The notes under the pieces: model-generated | What the model was told of the DNA's origin: nothing | The model's database searches: none | The model's input: only the letters and a program-made list of their open reading frames with translations | Part shown: piece after piece, positions 8,554-17,269 of the stretch | Position numbering within the stretch: position 1 is the stretch's first letter | Layout: the number at the start of each line of letters is the position of its first letter | Translations under genes and position numbers: made by a program | Source of the DNA: Ardenticatenaceae bacterium | GTDB taxonomy: Bacteria; Chloroflexota; Anaerolineae; Promineifilales; Promineifilaceae | Assembly (NCBI GenBank): GCA_020634435.1 | Contig: JACKBS010000009.1 | Location: 1-64,000 of the forward strand | Direction of reading: 5' to 3' | DNA: 64,000 bases

Positions 8554-9305
8554 TATGTCACTTCTTTTTCCCTTATTAGATTTAAGATTACGGGTGAACC
8601 GAATAAATCTGTGAATCCAATTAAGCGGAAGACTTGTTCTACAGCTGATGAAATTGTGGGTGATTTCAGTGTGCGGTGCAGCACCATTGGGACAAAAAAT
8701 TCAGTAAAGTGGCTTTGGTATCTAAACCCCTCTGCGGCAAAAGTGGCCAGTAGTTCTGATTTTTTGAAACATGTATACGGCCGTGTGTTGCCTTCTAACT
8801 TTCTTTTAAACTGGAACAAATAAGGCGCGATGTAGTTAATACTGCGCACCTCAGGATAGTCGAGAAGAACCGCCTGGCGTGCTGCCCGGGCACATTCCGC
8901 TAAAAACGGCCGCCACTGAGCTACATGAGGCAGTAAACGGTAGCTAACTACGACATCAAACGCTTCGTTTTCAAACGGCAGATCCAGGATGTTACCCACT
9001 TCGAACCGGCATAAACCTTGCTCTACCAAGTGCCGAATGCGCGACTGGCAAATTTCTGAGCTTCCCAAGACTGTGACTTGATAACCTTGATTGATCAGCG
9101 CTTCGGTCAGTTGTCCATGACCCCCGCCGATGTCCAAAACTGTCGCCCCAGTGTAAGGCTTTAACATGTTTAACGTGGCGTTCTCCTGAACTTCTAAGAA
9201 CCAGCGGCCAATGCTCCCGGAAAAACGTTGTGCATAGTTGTCGGAAGATGTTTCAATATCGGCCGTTTCGGGAAAGCTACTTGTGGGAGAAGCTGCTTTT
9301 AACAT
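8553..9305 (-). CDS. Class I SAM-dependent methyltransferase, first gene of the operon
   Basis: A 250-residue methyltransferase with motif I VLDIGGGHGQLTEAL near residue 55 and the acidic loop LGSSEICQSR, then NILDLPFENEAFDVVVSYRLLPH. This fits the Methyltransf_11/UbiE-like class. The C-terminal half (residues about 150-250) is not recognisable and may form the acceptor lid. It is the promoter-proximal gene of the eight-gene minus-strand operon; upstream lies about 0.9 kb that contains only a decayed transposase. Substrate unknown; a sugar or lipid in the same pathway is inferred from context. Confidence 0.8.
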   Translation of the reverse strand: MLKAASPTSSFPETADIETSSDNYAQRFSGSIGRWFLEVQENATLNMLKPYTGATVLDIGGGHGQLTEALINQGYQVTVLGSSEICQSRIRHLVEQGLCRFEVGNILDLPFENEAFDVVVSYRLLPHVAQWRPFLAECARAARQAVLLDYPEVRSINYIAPYLFQFKRKLEGNTRPYTCFKKSELLATFAAEGFRYQSHFTEFFVPMVLHRTLKSPTISSAVEQVFRLIGFTDLFGSPVILNLIREKEVT

Positions 9306-9638
9306 GTTTTCGGTTACTCTCTGTAGTCATTTACCATCTGTAGCTGCTTACTGTCCAAAATTGATACTAGGTTTCAATTCTTACAGCACTACTTACATTG
9401 AGTGGGAGCAGAGTACCATACCTTTTTTCTTATTCACCTTATGTCTGGGCACCAATATGGTGCGGACGTTTGTGGTGGAAAAGTCCTGGTTTAAACACCT
9501 GTTGACGGTCTGCAACTCTCCATCTTCGCATCAAGATTCGTCCCAAGACCCATGTTATCTCTCCTGTTTAATGAATAAAACATAAGAGGAAAACGAGAAA
9601 AAGGAAAACACATATGGAAAGAACACCGAAAACACAAC
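9306..9638. other. Intergenic DNA with no recognisable gene
   Basis: About 330 bases upstream of the glycan operon. No open frame with family resemblance was found on either strand and there is no copy of the ACGGCCGT octamer. It must contain the promoter of the minus-strand operon, but no convincing -35/-10 pair could be assigned. It may also hold the lost front part of the adjacent IS1-type transposase. Confidence 0.4.
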
Positions 9639-10029
9639 CTGGGCATTGAACCCGTCTGGCCATGTACACCAGAAATGGCCCAAAACCTGGTGGATGAGGC
9701 ACCCGCAGAGCAATATTACAGTGACAAATTTCCTTTGTATGACAGCTGGTCTATCATCGCGGTTATCACTTATCCCTCCCTGACAAGAGCGAAATTTACT
9801 CTGTGGAAGGTGAGGTGTGAATGCGTAATTACGTTATTATCTCACCCGGCTGGTGCGCAAGAGCCGTTACTTTTCACGGAGTTTGGCTTGGTTGAATCGT
9901 CATGTTAAAACGTTTGCGCATGCGTGGAACCATCGGCAGTTACACAATCGGACACGACTTTCTGATAAAAAGCAGGTAATTGATTTCGTGTGCCTACAAA
10001 ATGAGAAACCCTCTAATTGTTTGGGCTGA
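9639..10029 (+). pseudogene. Decayed IS1-family transposase
   Basis: Three frames read in succession give pieces of an IS1-type transposase C-terminal half. Frame one from 9639 reads TPEMAQNLVDEAPAEQYYSD and KFPLYDS. After a one-base shift near 9747 it continues LVYHRGYH..LPDKSEIYSVEG. After a stop and another shift, bases 9841-10029 encode LTRLVRKSRYFSRSL, HVKTFAHAWNHRQLHN and KKQVIDFV before TGA. IS1 transposases show the same order: DKS-x-TYSVEG, LRHYLARL, a Cys/Tyr-FSR segment and an RRQLH motif. The N-terminal zinc-finger half was not found and no terminal inverted repeats were identified, so the element is dead. Confidence 0.72.
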
Positions 10030-10226
10030 TTTCTAGGTCAATTGTCTTACTCGGCGGCGATATTCGTAGCGAATTTGTTTGACATAGATACTGTCATCTC
10101 GCCGTTCTCTTGCTGGACCAATCGTTATACGATCGAAGCATATTGTAAAATACACCTTAGTCTATGTATGAATGAAAAAACGATCATTCCCCGGCGTAAG
10201 AAACGCCTACATACCAATTTTCAGCT

Positions 10227-12923
10227 ATGAAACGTCGCCTTCTTTTTTGGATTCTAATTCTCGCCTTTATCTGGGTGCTTATTGGCCGCTTTAGCGAGAT
10301 TCAAACGCTGGCCGAAACCTTGCGCGCTGGCCGTTGGCCGTGGGTGGTGCTGGCGGCTATTTTGCAATTAGGCTTTTACGCCGCCACATCGCTGCTGTAC
10401 CAGGTGTCGTTTACGGCCGTTGGTGTACAGACTCATTGGCGCAATCTGCTCCCCCTTACTTTCGCCGCCGTGTTTATCAACTCCACCGCACCCTCTGGTG
10501 GCGCTGCCGGTGTGGCGCTTTACGTCGATGAAGCTACCCGACGCGGCGAATCTGGGGCCAAAACGGCCGTTGGCGCGCTGCTGGTGCTGATTGCCGATTT
10601 TGGCTCATTCCTGGTGTTGCTCACGATGGCCCTGGCAACACTCATCATTCAGCACAGTTTACTTTCTTATGAAATTGTCACCGGCATCATTATGTACTTG
10701 TACGTGGGGGGGATGGCAGCCTTGCTTGGTCTGGGGTTGTGGCGGCCCAAGATGCTGCTGCGTGTGCTGCAAATGGTACAAAAAGGCATCAATCGTGTCG
10801 GCGGCTGGTTCCGTAACCCGGCATTGGTGCGGGCGGGCTGGGCCGAAGACAATGCTGATGAATTTGCCGCCTCTGCCCGCACGATTGCCGCCCAGCCGCG
10901 CCAACTTTTACCCGTGCTGTGGGTGGCTTTCCTCACCCATGCTCTGGACATTGCCAGCCTGTATGCCCTCTTCCAGGCGTTTAACGTCACGGCGTCATTG
11001 GGCGTAATTATAGCCGGGTACTCCATGACCCTGCTCTTCTGGATTGTGTCACCTACGCCCAACGGCATTGGCGTGGTAGAAGGGTTGATGCCGCTAGTGT
11101 ACACCTCGTTGGGGCTGCCCACTGCCGCCGCGACCATCATCACGTTGGCTTTTCGCGGGCTCACCTTCTGGATTCCGTTTTTAGTGGGATTTGCCCTGCT
11201 GCGTCGTCTGCCCATTTTTGCACCGCCCCAGCGAGGGCTGGCCCGGTTGGGGCAGGTGCGGCTCATCGCTGTGCTTACGGGCGCAATGGGGCTGATCAAC
11301 GTCCTGTCGGCCTCCGCACCCGCATTGGCCAGCCGTGCGGCTGTGCTGGAGAAGTTTTCACCGTTGGCCGTGACAGAGGGTAGCAATTTAACGGCCGTAC
11401 TGGCCGGTTTTGCTCTGATTTTACTGGCCTATGGTCTGGCCCAGCGCAAACGCGCTGCCTGGGCGGCCACGTTGATTGTGCTGCTAATCTCAGTTGTTAG
11501 CCACCTGCTTAAGGGGCTGGATTATGCCGAAGCGATCCTGGCCGGGCTGCTGGCTCTTTATTTGGTGTCGCAGCAAGCCCATTTTCAGGCGCGGTCTGAT
11601 CCGCCTTCTTTCCGACAGGGGGCTAATGTGCTGGTGGGGGCATTGGTCTTTACCATCTTTTACGGTATGACCGGTTTTTACCTACTGGATCGCCATTACA
11701 GCGTTAACTTCAGCCTGGATGCGGCGCTGCGCCAAACGGTGGTGATGTTCACCCAATTTTATGATCCCGGTTTGCAGCCCATCACCGGATTTGGTCGCTA
11801 TTTTGCCGCCTCGATTTACCTGGTCGGTGGGGCAACGCTGCTTTTTGCGCTGGTCGTGCTGCTCCGCCCGGTCATACAACGACAGCTAGCGACTCCTGCC
11901 GAATGGGCCCGAGCCAAAACGATTGTAGAAAAATACGGCCGTTCTACTCTGGCACGTTTTGTTCTCTTTCGCGACAAAGCGTACTGGTTCAGCCCCGGTG
12001 GATCGGTGGTGGGATATGCGGCAAAGGCAAAAACGGCCGTTGCCTTAGGCGACCCCATTGGCCCAACACAAGATGCGGCCGCGGCCATCACTGGTTTCCG
12101 CGACTTTTGCCACCAGCAGGGCTGGCAGCCCGCCTTCTACCAAACCCTGCCAGACTATGTAGAACTTTACCGCGCCGCTGGTTTTGATGTGGTGCGCACC
12201 GGGCATGAAGCCGTTGTTGATTTGCACACCTTTTCCCTGGATGGCAAAGCTGGCAAACATTTTCGCACGCCGATGAATAAAATGACACGGCTGAACTACC
12301 GGGCCGATATCGTCCAGCCGCCACTGAGTCCTGAATTGCTGCGTGAACTACGAGAAGTCAGCGATGAATGGCTCACAATGATGCATGGCAAAGAGATGCA
12401 CTTTTCGCTGGGCTGGTTTGACGACGATTACATCGGCAACGGAGCCGTCATCGTCATCCGTGATGAAACCGGCCGCGCCACCGCTTTTGCCAACATTATC
12501 CCCGAATACGCCCGGAATGAGATTGGTATCGACCTCATGCGCCGTCGTCATGAAATGGAAAACGGCACGATGGAATTTTTGTTTGGCTCTCTGCTGTTGT
12601 GGAGTAAAGAGCAGGGGTATGACACCTTCAACCTGGGCCTGAGCACACTTTCTGGCGTGGGCGAGTCGGCCGCCGATCCAACGGCCGAAAAAGCGATGCA
12701 TTACGTCTATGATCACATCAACCAGTTTTACAACTTTCAGGGGTTGCATAGTTTTAAAGAGAAATTTAACCCTGTGTGGGAACCCCGTTTTGTGATTTTC
12801 CCCGGCTATGCCAGCCTGCCAGCCATCTGGCTTACCCTGTCTCGCGCAAGCAGTGGTGATGATTTTTGGCGCGGTTACGTACGTGACCTACCAGTGCTAA
12901 AGCAAAAGGCATTAGTGAAGTAG
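10227..12923 (+). CDS. mprF: MprF-like bifunctional flippase / DUF2156 aminoacyl-PG synthase
   Basis: An 898-residue protein. Residues 1-340 form the LPG_synthase_TM flippase unit with the family segment STAPSGGAAGVALYV near residue 92 and TPNGIGVVEGLMP near 280. Residues about 340-550 add further membrane segments. Residues about 560-860 are the cytoplasmic DUF2156 GNAT-like domain, beginning RFVLFRDKAYWFSPGG and containing KHFRTPMNKMTRLNYRAD and FNLGLSTLSGVGES. This is the MprF layout, in which lysine or alanine is moved from aminoacyl-tRNA to phosphatidylglycerol and the lipid is flipped, giving resistance to cationic peptides. Amino-acid specificity cannot be told. No good ribosome site precedes ATG at 10227. 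Confidence 0.85.
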   Translation: MKRRLLFWILILAFIWVLIGRFSEIQTLAETLRAGRWPWVVLAAILQLGFYAATSLLYQVSFTAVGVQTHWRNLLPLTFAAVFINSTAPSGGAAGVALYVDEATRRGESGAKTAVGALLVLIADFGSFLVLLTMALATLIIQHSLLSYEIVTGIIMYLYVGGMAALLGLGLWRPKMLLRVLQMVQKGINRVGGWFRNPALVRAGWAEDNADEFAASARTIAAQPRQLLPVLWVAFLTHALDIASLYALFQAFNVTASLGVIIAGYSMTLLFWIVSPTPNGIGVVEGLMPLVYTSLGLPTAAATIITLAFRGLTFWIPFLVGFALLRRLPIFAPPQRGLARLGQVRLIAVLTGAMGLINVLSASAPALASRAAVLEKFSPLAVTEGSNLTAVLAGFALILLAYGLAQRKRAAWAATLIVLLISVVSHLLKGLDYAEAILAGLLALYLVSQQAHFQARSDPPSFRQGANVLVGALVFTIFYGMTGFYLLDRHYSVNFSLDAALRQTVVMFTQFYDPGLQPITGFGRYFAASIYLVGGATLLFALVVLLRPVIQRQLATPAEWARAKTIVEKYGRSTLARFVLFRDKAYWFSPGGSVVGYAAKAKTAVALGDPIGPTQDAAAAITGFRDFCHQQGWQPAFYQTLPDYVELYRAAGFDVVRTGHEAVVDLHTFSLDGKAGKHFRTPMNKMTRLNYRADIVQPPLSPELLRELREVSDEWLTMMHGKEMHFSLGWFDDDYIGNGAVIVIRDETGRATAFANIIPEYARNEIGIDLMRRRHEMENGTMEFLFGSLLLWSKEQGYDTFNLGLSTLSGVGESAADPTAEKAMHYVYDHINQFYNFQGLHSFKEKFNPVWEPRFVIFPGYASLPAIWLTLSRASSGDDFWRGYVRDLPVLKQKALVK

Positions 12924-13136
12924 AAACCAAAACACTCAACGCTTGATACACATGACAACTGATTGAAACAGGGCCGCCGGACAAACTACGTCAAATGACC
13001 AATTGCCGCCGTGTTTATCTGGATTAATTGTTGTACGGCCGTTCCACCATTTCGCAGATTCACTTCAACTCCTAACCGAATACACTCTCTATCAGTTAAC
13101 AAATCTGGCGCTGAAAACGCCTCAATCAGGAGAGAC

Positions 13137-13580
13137 ATGAATATCAAAAAAGTTCTAAAATGGGGCGCTATTGCGGCCGTCGCTTTGTTTGTACTCATTC
13201 AACTGGTGCCATACGGCCGTAACCACACCAATCCGCCCGTGCAAAGCGAGCCTAACTGGGACAGCCCAGAGACTCGGGCTCTGGCCGAAACGGCCTGCTT
13301 TGACTGCCACAGCAACGAAACCGACTGGAGCCGCTGGTACGAAAGTGTCGCTCCTGCCTCCTGGCTGGTGCAACATGACGTGGATGAAGGTCGGCAGCGT
13401 CTCAACTTTTCAGAGTGGGATCAGGGTGGTCAACCCCACGACATGGGAGACCTTTGGGAAGTGTTGCAGCGCGGCCAAATGCCGCCGTCACAATACTTAC
13501 TTCTACATTCAGAAGCAAAATTGACACCCGCCGAAATTGAACAGCTCATTGCTGGTTTCAAAGCAACGGTAGGAAATTAA
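13137..13580 (+). CDS. Membrane-anchored heme-binding (cytochrome c-like) protein
   Basis: A 147-residue protein with one N-terminal membrane anchor (residues 7-25) followed by a c-type heme motif CFDCH at residues 54-58. The downstream NETDWSRWYESVAPASWLV and the HDVDEGRQRLNFSEW segment match the haem_bd (PF14376) family. The domain faces outside the cytoplasmic membrane. ATG at 13137 is chosen over a longer frame because AGGAGAG lies just upstream. Members occur alone and their electron partners are usually unknown; nothing beside it here suggests one. Confidence 0.85.
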   Translation: MNIKKVLKWGAIAAVALFVLIQLVPYGRNHTNPPVQSEPNWDSPETRALAETACFDCHSNETDWSRWYESVAPASWLVQHDVDEGRQRLNFSEWDQGGQPHDMGDLWEVLQRGQMPPSQYLLLHSEAKLTPAEIEQLIAGFKATVGN

Positions 13581-13591
13581 ATTAACCAGGC

Positions 13592-13698
13592 GATCGATGT
13601 TTGCGCTTCTCATCATGGTATTGAAAAACGTTTATGCTGCACCAATGTGGACGGACGGAATTTTCTGGTAAAGTTTGAAGAGATTGCAAACATCGATC
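13592..13698. promoter_or_regulatory. Long-loop inverted repeat upstream of the S41-type peptidase gene
   Basis: The 13-base arms GATCGATGTTTGC (13592-13604) and GCAAACATCGATC (13686-13698) are perfect complements, separated by 81 bases. The right arm ends 37 bases before the peptidase start. Either a pair of protein-binding half-sites or the ends of a short element; no function is known. Confidence 0.35.
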
Positions 13699-13735
13699 CG
13701 GCAGATTTGCGTAAAATGGATCGGGGAGAGAATGA

Positions 13736-14974
13736 ATGATCCGGCGAAAGTGGCTTTTTGTTTTTCTAGGACTGTTTACGGCCGTTCTTCTGCTTAGTGC
13801 TGGGCTAGTTGGCGGTTTTCTGCTGAGTCGGGCTGTAGAAGCCGAACTGCCGCCGATAGACGCGGGCAGTGATTTTGGCCTGATTGAGGAAGCCTGGCAG
13901 ACGATTCGTGCTAACTATGTAGACAGAACGGCCGTAACCGACCAGACTTTTACCTACGGTGCCATCGACGGCATCGTCACTGCCTTGGGCGATACAGGCC
14001 ACAGCCGCTTTTTAACCCCCGAAATGGTCAAAGCCCAGCACGAATATACGGCAGGTGCGTTTGAAGGCATTGGGGCCTATGTCGAATCGCGGGATGGCGC
14101 GGCCGTGATTGTTTCACCGATCGACAACTCGCCTGCCCAAGCCGCGGGGCTGCTGCCCGGCGACATTATTTTGGCTGTCAATAACGAAGATGTGACCATG
14201 CTGTCCTTAAACGATGTGGTGCAGCGTGTCTTGGGGCCAGCGGGCACCGAGGTCACCTTAACCATTTTCACGCCCGCAACCGGTGAAACACGCGATGTCA
14301 CGTTAACGCGGGCCAAAATTGAGCTGCAAAATGTGACCTGGGCGCAGTTCCCCGACACGTCTGTTGCCCATGTGCGCATTTCGGCCTTTAGCGATGGCGT
14401 AGGGCAAGATTTGCAGCAGGCATTACAGGATATTCAGGCAGCGAACTTAACTGGCGTTGTCCTGGACTTACGCAACAATCCAGGCGGCTTGCTCACCGAA
14501 GCGATTAATGTTGCCAGCCAATTTTTACCTGAAGGTACGGCCGTTTTGCAGCGAGAAGATGCGCAAGGAAATGTTCAGACGGTAACGGCCGTTGGTGGAG
14601 GCACAGGTTTGGATGTTCCTCTGGTTGTACTCATCAACCAGGGTAGCGCCAGCGCCAGCGAGATTGTGGCCGGTGCCCTGCAAGACAATGGTCGGGCACA
14701 ATTGGTAGGAGCAACGACCTTTGGTACGGGGACCGTTCTAAACGAATTTGATCTGTCTGACGGCTCGGCACTGCTGCTGGCAACTGAACAGTGGCTGACG
14801 CCCTCCGGGCGGGTGATCTGGCATGAGGGGGTTGTGCCGGATACGGCCGTAGCGTTGCCCATTGGCACATCGCTGCTTGGCCCCGAGGCCGAACGTCAAT
14901 TGACGGCCGAAACCTTGCAAAATAGTGAAGACGCGCAACTGTTGCAAGCCTTGCAAATGGTCCAAGGCAACTAG
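13736..14974 (+). CDS. S41 family (C-terminal processing) peptidase-like protein
   Basis: A 412-residue protein with an N-terminal signal anchor (residues 6-32), a PDZ domain around residues 105-190 (GIGAYVESRDGAAVIVSPI, LLPGDIILAVN) and the S41 catalytic core (VVLDLRNNPGGLL near 240, NQGSASASEIVAGAL near 302). The textbook catalytic Lys in FGKG is replaced: the protein reads TFGTGTVLNEF near residue 333, so a Ser-Lys dyad cannot form in the usual way. It may be an inactive scaffold or use another general base. GGGGAGAGA precedes the ATG. Located outside the membrane; substrate unknown. Confidence 0.82.
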   Translation: MIRRKWLFVFLGLFTAVLLLSAGLVGGFLLSRAVEAELPPIDAGSDFGLIEEAWQTIRANYVDRTAVTDQTFTYGAIDGIVTALGDTGHSRFLTPEMVKAQHEYTAGAFEGIGAYVESRDGAAVIVSPIDNSPAQAAGLLPGDIILAVNNEDVTMLSLNDVVQRVLGPAGTEVTLTIFTPATGETRDVTLTRAKIELQNVTWAQFPDTSVAHVRISAFSDGVGQDLQQALQDIQAANLTGVVLDLRNNPGGLLTEAINVASQFLPEGTAVLQREDAQGNVQTVTAVGGGTGLDVPLVVLINQGSASASEIVAGALQDNGRAQLVGATTFGTGTVLNEFDLSDGSALLLATEQWLTPSGRVIWHEGVVPDTAVALPIGTSLLGPEAERQLTAETLQNSEDAQLLQALQMVQGN

Positions 14975-15322
14975 CCGGTGATCCAGTTTTTGGGATCATG
15001 ATAGAGGTTGTTGGCTTTAAACGGCCGTTATCCAAATTAGTTCACTTCCTCCGTCACATGTTCACCAGGCTTCAATCTCTGCCTGCGTCAACTCTCCCCT
15101 TATCAAACCTTTTCACGTCTCCTTGCAATAACAATTCAGTTCTTGGCAAAAGCGATATAAAAAATGGGTTAAGTCAAAGAGCTGTTTTGCTGCTTAATCC
15201 ATTTCCTTTTGGTTGTCTGGAGCCAGATTTTTGGTGATACCTCTCTAGCAGGTAAAATTAGTTGATTCAACAGCTTGCAGCAATTTCTTCCCCCTAAAGT
15301 TGGCAAACGCCGAGGAGAAAAT
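14975..15322. other. Intergenic DNA, 348 bases, no gene seen
   Basis: A small hairpin TGATCC..GGATCA lies just after the peptidase gene (about 14979-14998) and may end its transcript. One ACGGCCGT copy is present near 15021. No reading frame with family resemblance was recognised; the promoter of the ABC exporter should lie here. Confidence 0.4.
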
Positions 15323-16336
15323 GTGTCCGCAATTCAGGTATCGAATTTAAGCAAATCCTTTTTTGTGCCGGTGCGCGATGCGGGTCTTAAGGCTGCATTG
15401 CAAAGCCTGGTAAACCGCAAAACGCGTGAAGTGCAGGCAGTGCAAAACGTCTCGTTTGCCATCGAGCCAGGTGAAATTGTGGGCTTTTTAGGCCCGAACG
15501 GCGCGGGCAAAACCACTACCCTCAAGATGCTTTCCGGCTTGTTATACCCAACCAACGGCACTGTGTCTGTGCTGGGTTACACGCCGTCGCAGCGCGACAA
15601 AAGCTACTTGCGCCAGATGTCGCTCATCATGGGTAACCGCAATCAGCTTTTATGGGATATCCCCGCGCTGGATTCCTTTGAGCTGAACCGAGCCATCTAC
15701 CGCCTACCCGAAGAAGCGTTCCGCCGTACCCGCGACGAATTCATCGAGCTGCTCGACATGAAAGAGATTGTGACCAAGCCGGTGCGTAACCTGTCGCTGG
15801 GTGAGCGGATGAAGGTGGAGATTGCCGCCGCGCTGCTGCATAAGCCGCAGGCGCTCTTTCTGGACGAGCCCACAATTGGCCTGGACGTGACGATGCAGCG
15901 GCGCATCCGGGCGTTTATCCGCGAATACAACCAGCGTTACAACGCCACGGTGCTGCTCACCAGCCACTACATGGCCGATGTGGAGGCGCTTTGTAAGCGG
16001 GTGATTGTTATCCATCACGGCCGTATTCTCTTCGATGGCGTGTTGAGTGAACTGGTAGATCGCTTCAAGGCACAAAAACGGCTGGTTGTCACGGTGGAGC
16101 AGGGCAATGTGGATTTGTCCCGCTTTGGTGAAGTAGTGTCGCAGGCCGACGGCCGTATTACACTTCAGGTTGCCAAAAAAGAAGCTCCGGCCATTACTGC
16201 CAAGCTGCTCAATGAGTTTCCCGTAGCCGATCTGCTGGTTGAAGACCCCTCCATTGAAGATGTGATTGAAGACGTTTTTGCCCAGAAAATTGATGCGGAG
16301 CCGGCAACGGCCACGGCCACAGCCGCGCTTGCCTGA
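15323..16336 (+). CDS. ABC-2 type exporter ATP-binding protein (COG4586)
   Basis: A 337-residue ATPase. Walker A GFLGPNGAGKTTTLK, signature LSLGERMKVEIAAAL and Walker B ALFLDEPTIGLD are intact, as is the switch His in TSHYMADVEAL. The N-terminal VSNLSKSFFVPVRDAGLKAA and the long region after the core fit the COG4586 subfamily. These pair with two different six-TM permeases, exactly as seen in the next two genes. GTG at 15323 is chosen because GAGGAG lies five bases upstream; an ATG 16 codons earlier has no such site. Substrate unknown. Confidence 0.9.
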   Translation: MSAIQVSNLSKSFFVPVRDAGLKAALQSLVNRKTREVQAVQNVSFAIEPGEIVGFLGPNGAGKTTTLKMLSGLLYPTNGTVSVLGYTPSQRDKSYLRQMSLIMGNRNQLLWDIPALDSFELNRAIYRLPEEAFRRTRDEFIELLDMKEIVTKPVRNLSLGERMKVEIAAALLHKPQALFLDEPTIGLDVTMQRRIRAFIREYNQRYNATVLLTSHYMADVEALCKRVIVIHHGRILFDGVLSELVDRFKAQKRLVVTVEQGNVDLSRFGEVVSQADGRITLQVAKKEAPAITAKLLNEFPVADLLVEDPSIEDVIEDVFAQKIDAEPATATATAALA

Positions 16337-16343
16337 GGTGGCT

Positions 16344-17186
16344 ATGAGCACAATGACCCAGACGCCAACGCGTTGGCAGGAAATCAAAACCATCTTCGAC
16401 TTCTATCCCATCCAGATGAAGTACGCCACGATCATTACGGCGCAGTACCCGCTGGCCGCCTTCTTGTGGCTCATCAGTCTGGTGGTGGAACCAACCATTT
16501 ACTTGGTGGTCTGGTCTACCATTGCCCGCGAGCAGGGTGGGGTAGTGGGCGGCTACACGGCGGGTGGTTTTGCCGCGTATTACATTGCCTGGACGGCCGT
16601 TCGCGTCATGAACATCTCGCTGACGCCGTGGGCTTTTGAATCTCGCGTGCAGCGGGGTGAATGGTCGCCGATGTTGGTACGGCCGTTGCACCCCTTTCAC
16701 CAGGATTTGGCTTTTTTCATCGGCATGAAGGCTCGTGATATGGTCTATCTCATTCCCATCATGGGCCTTTTGATTATTGCGTTCAAGCCAGAGCTGCACC
16801 CAACCTGGTGGCAAATCGCTGGCTTTGTCGTCGCTATCTTTACCGGTTTTGTCATGCGCTTTATCTGGCTCTGGCTGTTGGGGCTGATCACCTTCTGGAT
16901 CACCCGCATAAGCGCCGTGTTTGACCTGTACTTTGCCATCGAACTCCTGCTCTCTGGCCGGGTCGTGCCGATTGATCTACTGCCGCAGTGGGCGCAAAAC
17001 GTCGCGGGTTGGCTGCCGTACCAATGGTCGTTTGGGTTCCCCATCGAGCTTGTTTTAGGGCGGCTCACGGTTCAAGAAACGCTAGCGGGCTTTGGTATGC
17101 AGCTGTTGTGGGCCATGATTGGCTGGATTTTGCTGATGATTTTGTGGCGGCAGGGCGTAAAGCAATATTCGGCCGTTGGGGCTTAG
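16344..17186 (+). CDS. ABC-2 type permease 1 (COG4587-like)
   Basis: A 280-residue membrane protein with about six hydrophobic segments, for example ITFWITRISAVFDLYFAIELLLSG-like stretches near residues 175-200. It starts eight bases after the ATPase stop, preceded by GAGGTGGCT. An in-frame start inside the ATPase gene is rejected because it lacks a ribosome site. With the ATPase and the second permease it forms a heterodimeric-channel exporter. Substrate unknown. Confidence 0.85.
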   Translation: MSTMTQTPTRWQEIKTIFDFYPIQMKYATIITAQYPLAAFLWLISLVVEPTIYLVVWSTIAREQGGVVGGYTAGGFAAYYIAWTAVRVMNISLTPWAFESRVQRGEWSPMLVRPLHPFHQDLAFFIGMKARDMVYLIPIMGLLIIAFKPELHPTWWQIAGFVVAIFTGFVMRFIWLWLLGLITFWITRISAVFDLYFAIELLLSGRVVPIDLLPQWAQNVAGWLPYQWSFGFPIELVLGRLTVQETLAGFGMQLLWAMIGWILLMILWRQGVKQYSAVGA

Positions 17187-17269
17187 TCGGTAAGCGGTGA
17201 ACCGTGATCGGTAATAGGTGCAAACGACCGACCACCGAATACCGACCACCGATAACGGATTACGAAACA
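17187..17269. repeat. Short degenerate repeat (ACCGA/ACCACCGA type) between permease genes
   Basis: The 83-base gap between the two permease genes is made of rough repeats of ACCGACCACCGA and GTGATCGGTAATAGGT. The same kind of sequence (GTAATCCGT..GTAGTCTGTAGTCCG) appears at 59260-59320 inside the giant kinase gene. This is a dispersed low-complexity repeat, not a gene. Confidence 0.5.

Noticed and set aside
9675..9908. A 77-codon open frame read as a gene
   Set aside because: It is one frame of a decayed transposase; the conserved motifs continue in other frames on either side.
13011..13136. Longer start for the cytochrome-like gene
   Set aside because: It adds 42 unconserved residues; the ATG at 13137 has a good ribosome site and a clean membrane anchor.
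14975..15322. Small gene between the S41 peptidase and ABC exporter
   Set aside because: Short frames only, without ribosome site or similarity.
17204..17269. N-terminal extension of the second permease
   Set aside because: It translates the intergenic repeat; the conserved permease start is MGYLRLLW.
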